Assembly: GCF_001854605.1 (NCBI RefSeq)
Contig: NZ_MKJU01000030.1
Span: 187,840 to 251,839, forward strand
Length of the DNA stretch: 64,000 nt
Direction of reading: 5' to 3'
From: Pseudoalteromonas amylolytica
GTDB lineage: Bacteria; Pseudomonadota; Gammaproteobacteria; Enterobacterales; Alteromonadaceae
The position numbers and the translations under genes were made by a program. Each line of letters opens with the position of its first letter. Within the stretch, counting starts at the first letter, position 1. This document shows, in pieces, positions 62,191-64,000 of the stretch. The notes under the pieces are model-generated. The model was not told where the DNA came from and ran no database searches. It worked only from the letters and a program-made list of their open reading frames with translations.

Positions 62191-63831
62191 ATGGGTTGCC
62201 GCAGCGAATTGAGTAGTTGGAAAGCTTTAGAGCAGTCAGCAACAAAATTAAAGCAACAGCATTTAAAAACCTTGTTTGCACAAGATCAGGCGCGTTTTGC
62301 CAAGTTTTCATCTCAAATTCCTGGTGTTTTATACGATTACTCAAAGCAACTTATTGATGAAGAGGTATTTTCTCAACTTATTTCGCTAGCAGAACAGACT
62401 GATATAGCAACCTGGCGCAGTAAAATGTTCAGTGGAGAAAAAATAAACTTCACAGAGCAGCGAGCAGTGTTACATGTGGCACTTAGAAATAGATCCAATT
62501 CACCAGTTATGGTCGAAGGTGAAGATGTCATGCCTTTGGTTAACGCTGAGTTGGCGAAAATGAAGGCATTTACTGAGAAAGTGCGTGGTGGCCAATGGTT
62601 AGGGTATACGAAAAAGTCAGTAAAAGACGTTGTTGCCATTGGCGTGGGGGGATCTAATCTAGGTCCTCAAATGGTTACCGAGGCGTTGAAAAATTATGCT
62701 GATGATACGCTTAACGTACACTATGTTTCAAACGTAGATGGTGTACAGTTAGCTGGGGTGTTAAATAACTTAAACCCAGAAACAACGATGTTTGTAATTT
62801 CCTCAAAAACGTTTACTACCTCAGAGACAATGACCAACGCACGCTCGGCAGTGAAGTGGTTTTTGCGCCATGCGCAGAGTCAAGAAGCAATTGCAAAGCA
62901 CTTTGTCGCAGTGAGTACGAACCTTGAAAAGACCCGTGAATTCGGGATTGCGGATGAAAACGTGTTTACCATGTGGGATTGGGTTGGCGGTCGTTTCTCG
63001 CTGTGGAGCGCGATTGGCTTGCCAATTGCTTTGTATGTAGGCTTTGAGCGATTCCTCGAAGTGCTAGAAGGTGCATTTGAGGTTGATGAACACTTCAAAC
63101 ACGCTTCTTTCGATAAAAACATTCCGCTGATCATGGCTATGTTAAGTGTATGGAATACAAGTTTTTTAGGGTATACCGCACAGGCGATTTTACCTTATGA
63201 TCAAGCGCTACATATGCTACCTGCGTATTTACAACAAGGCGAAATGGAGAGTAACGGCAAACATGTTACCTTCGCTGGTGAGACTGTGCCATATACAACA
63301 GTCCCGTTGATCTGGGGAATGACCGGAATTAATGGTCAACATGCTTTTTATCAGTATTTGCACCAAGGCAACACGATAGTACCAGCGGACTTTATCGCAT
63401 CACTTAAGCCGCAGGTAGAAGTTGGTCAGCACCACGATATTTTATTGTCAAACTTTTTTGCCCAAACAGAAGCCATGATGGCAGGTGTGGATGAACAGCA
63501 AGTTCGTGCTGATTTAGCTGCCAAAGGTAAATCTGAGCAAGAGATTGAGCAATTACTTGCTCATAAGATACATCAGGGCAATAGGCCAACGACATCAATA
63601 TTGCTAGATGTAGTAGATGCTAAAGCTATAGGTCGTCTTATAGCATTGTACGAACATAAAATCTTCTGTCAGGGCATACTGTTACAGATTTGCTCATTCG
63701 ACCAATGGGGTGTGGAGCTTGGAAAAGGTTTAGCTTCGGCTATTGAGGCTGAGTTGACAAAAGAAGGGGTAAGTAACCCTCACGATAGTTCGACAGCTGG
63801 TTTGATAGCATATTATAAAAACAATAGATAA
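62191..63831 (+). CDS. pgi: Glucose-6-phosphate isomerase
   Basis: A 546-residue enzyme (549 in E. coli) interconverting glucose-6-phosphate and fructose-6-phosphate. Conserved stretches include VAIGVGGSNLGPQMV near residue 149, VISSKTFTTSETMTNA near 204, WVGGRFSLWSAIGLPIAL near 264 and QWGVELGKGLA near 509. AGGGG lies 7 nt before the ATG. The 300-bp upstream region holds two LacI-type operators, so its expression probably depends on sugar supply, unusual for pgi in enterobacteria. Confidence 0.98.
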   Translation: MGCRSELSSWKALEQSATKLKQQHLKTLFAQDQARFAKFSSQIPGVLYDYSKQLIDEEVFSQLISLAEQTDIATWRSKMFSGEKINFTEQRAVLHVALRNRSNSPVMVEGEDVMPLVNAELAKMKAFTEKVRGGQWLGYTKKSVKDVVAIGVGGSNLGPQMVTEALKNYADDTLNVHYVSNVDGVQLAGVLNNLNPETTMFVISSKTFTTSETMTNARSAVKWFLRHAQSQEAIAKHFVAVSTNLEKTREFGIADENVFTMWDWVGGRFSLWSAIGLPIALYVGFERFLEVLEGAFEVDEHFKHASFDKNIPLIMAMLSVWNTSFLGYTAQAILPYDQALHMLPAYLQQGEMESNGKHVTFAGETVPYTTVPLIWGMTGINGQHAFYQYLHQGNTIVPADFIASLKPQVEVGQHHDILLSNFFAQTEAMMAGVDEQQVRADLAAKGKSEQEIEQLLAHKIHQGNRPTTSILLDVVDAKAIGRLIALYEHKIFCQGILLQICSFDQWGVELGKGLASAIEAELTKEGVSNPHDSSTAGLIAYYKNNR

Positions 63832-63844
63832 TTGAAATAAATTC

Positions 63845-63861
63845 GCTTTCACTATGAAAGC
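63845..63861 (+). terminator. Small hairpin after pgi
   Basis: GCTTTCA pairs with TGAAAGC around CTA, 13 nt after the pgi stop. No T-run follows, so it is a weak terminator candidate. Confidence 0.35.
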
Positions 63862-63953
63862 AACCAGTTCACTTAATGTGAAAAATATACCTTTGAACGG
63901 GTAGCGCTGGAGTTCTTAGGGCCTGTATTTTTGTGAGAGGAATTACAGTGCCC

Positions 63954-63998
63954 CTAAGGCTCATTTATCAGGCTGAGCATTTCTTCATCAGCCACTTC
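63954..63998 (-). CDS. Possible C-terminus of a minus-strand gene at the window edge
   Basis: On the minus strand an open frame enters from the right edge and ends at TAG (63954-63956) with the residues EVADEEMLSLINEP. The acidic amphipathic ending looks like a natural protein terminus, convergent with pgi. An alternative plus-strand frame from the GTG at 63948 uses the same bases and has AGAGGA upstream. The window ends too soon to decide. Confidence 0.3.
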   Translation of the reverse strand, partial: EVADEEMLSLINEP

Positions 63999-64000
63999 TG

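Noticed and set aside
1..64000. tRNA, rRNA, CRISPR arrays, insertion sequences, prophage or integron parts
   Set aside because: None was recognised on either strand by reading; gene order is continuous housekeeping with small accessory pockets.

Overview
The window reads as chromosomal DNA of a marine gammaproteobacterium of the order Alteromonadales, most likely Pseudoalteromonas or a close relative. The basis is gene order and protein character: rpsP-rimM-trmD-rplS, rpoE-rseABC-lepA-lepB-rnc-era-recO-pdxJ, folC-dedD-cvpA-purF and sdhE/ygfX next to nadB. The protein families are gammaproteobacterial (MiaE, GcvR, BamC, BepA, YgfZ) and the base composition is moderately AT-rich. No rRNA, tRNA, CRISPR array, insertion sequence or prophage was seen. 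Genus assignment is inference from memory of gene order, not from a search.

Layout. 1-5.8 kb: heme uptake and breakdown (hugZ, hmuV, hmuU, hmuT on the minus strand; a TonB-dependent heme receptor on the plus strand), with a Fur-like site between them. 5.9-8.0 kb: ribosomal protein/RNA modification operon rpsP-rimM-trmD-rplS. 8.1-10.7 kb: convergent tyrA and pheA, each with its own visible control: TyrR-type boxes before tyrA, and a Phe-rich leader peptide with an attenuator before pheA. 10.9-13.9 kb: a GGDEF-EAL cyclic-di-GMP protein. 14-19.9 kb: truA, accD, folC, dedD, cvpA, purF. 19.9-25.8 kb: a Yip1 membrane protein, a 640-bp gap with a perfect FNR-type box, miaE, lpxH, ppiB, cysS and an MscS channel. 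26-33.4 kb: small, poorly known genes, including a crotonase-LrgA-LrgB-MscS run, slyD, ygfZ, sdhE and ygfX. 33.3-43.6 kb: nadB, the sigma-E operon with an autoregulatory-type promoter, lepA, lepB, rnc, era, recO and pdxJ. 43.7-48.7 kb: the most accessory-looking part, with a GLYK-type P-loop kinase, a large lipoprotein combining PEBP-like and YHYH domains, its small secreted partner, an LprI-like protein and a truncated methyltransferase remnant. 48.7-54.3 kb: queC/queE, bcp, gcvR, a gap where dapA usually sits, bamC, yjiH and a hidden 54-residue membrane protein. 54.5-60.9 kb: an ankyrin-membrane protein, DUF2069, wrbA, arsC-like, bepA, a 221-residue unknown, a TusA-like protein and perM. 60.9-63.8 kb: a LacI-family regulator divergent from pgi, with two matching operators in the shared promoter region.

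How it fits together. Most of the window is housekeeping: translation, cell envelope (lpxH, bamC, bepA, rse genes, lepB, accD), aromatic amino-acid synthesis and cofactor synthesis (nadB, pdxJ, folC, queC/queE). The regulatory DNA is unusually readable: Fur, TyrR, Phe attenuation, sigma-E autoregulation, an FNR-type box and paired LacI operators all sit beside the genes one would expect, except the FNR box, whose target is unclear. The best candidate for something little described is the YHYH/PEBP lipoprotein with its co-transcribed secreted partner (44.7-48.0 kb).
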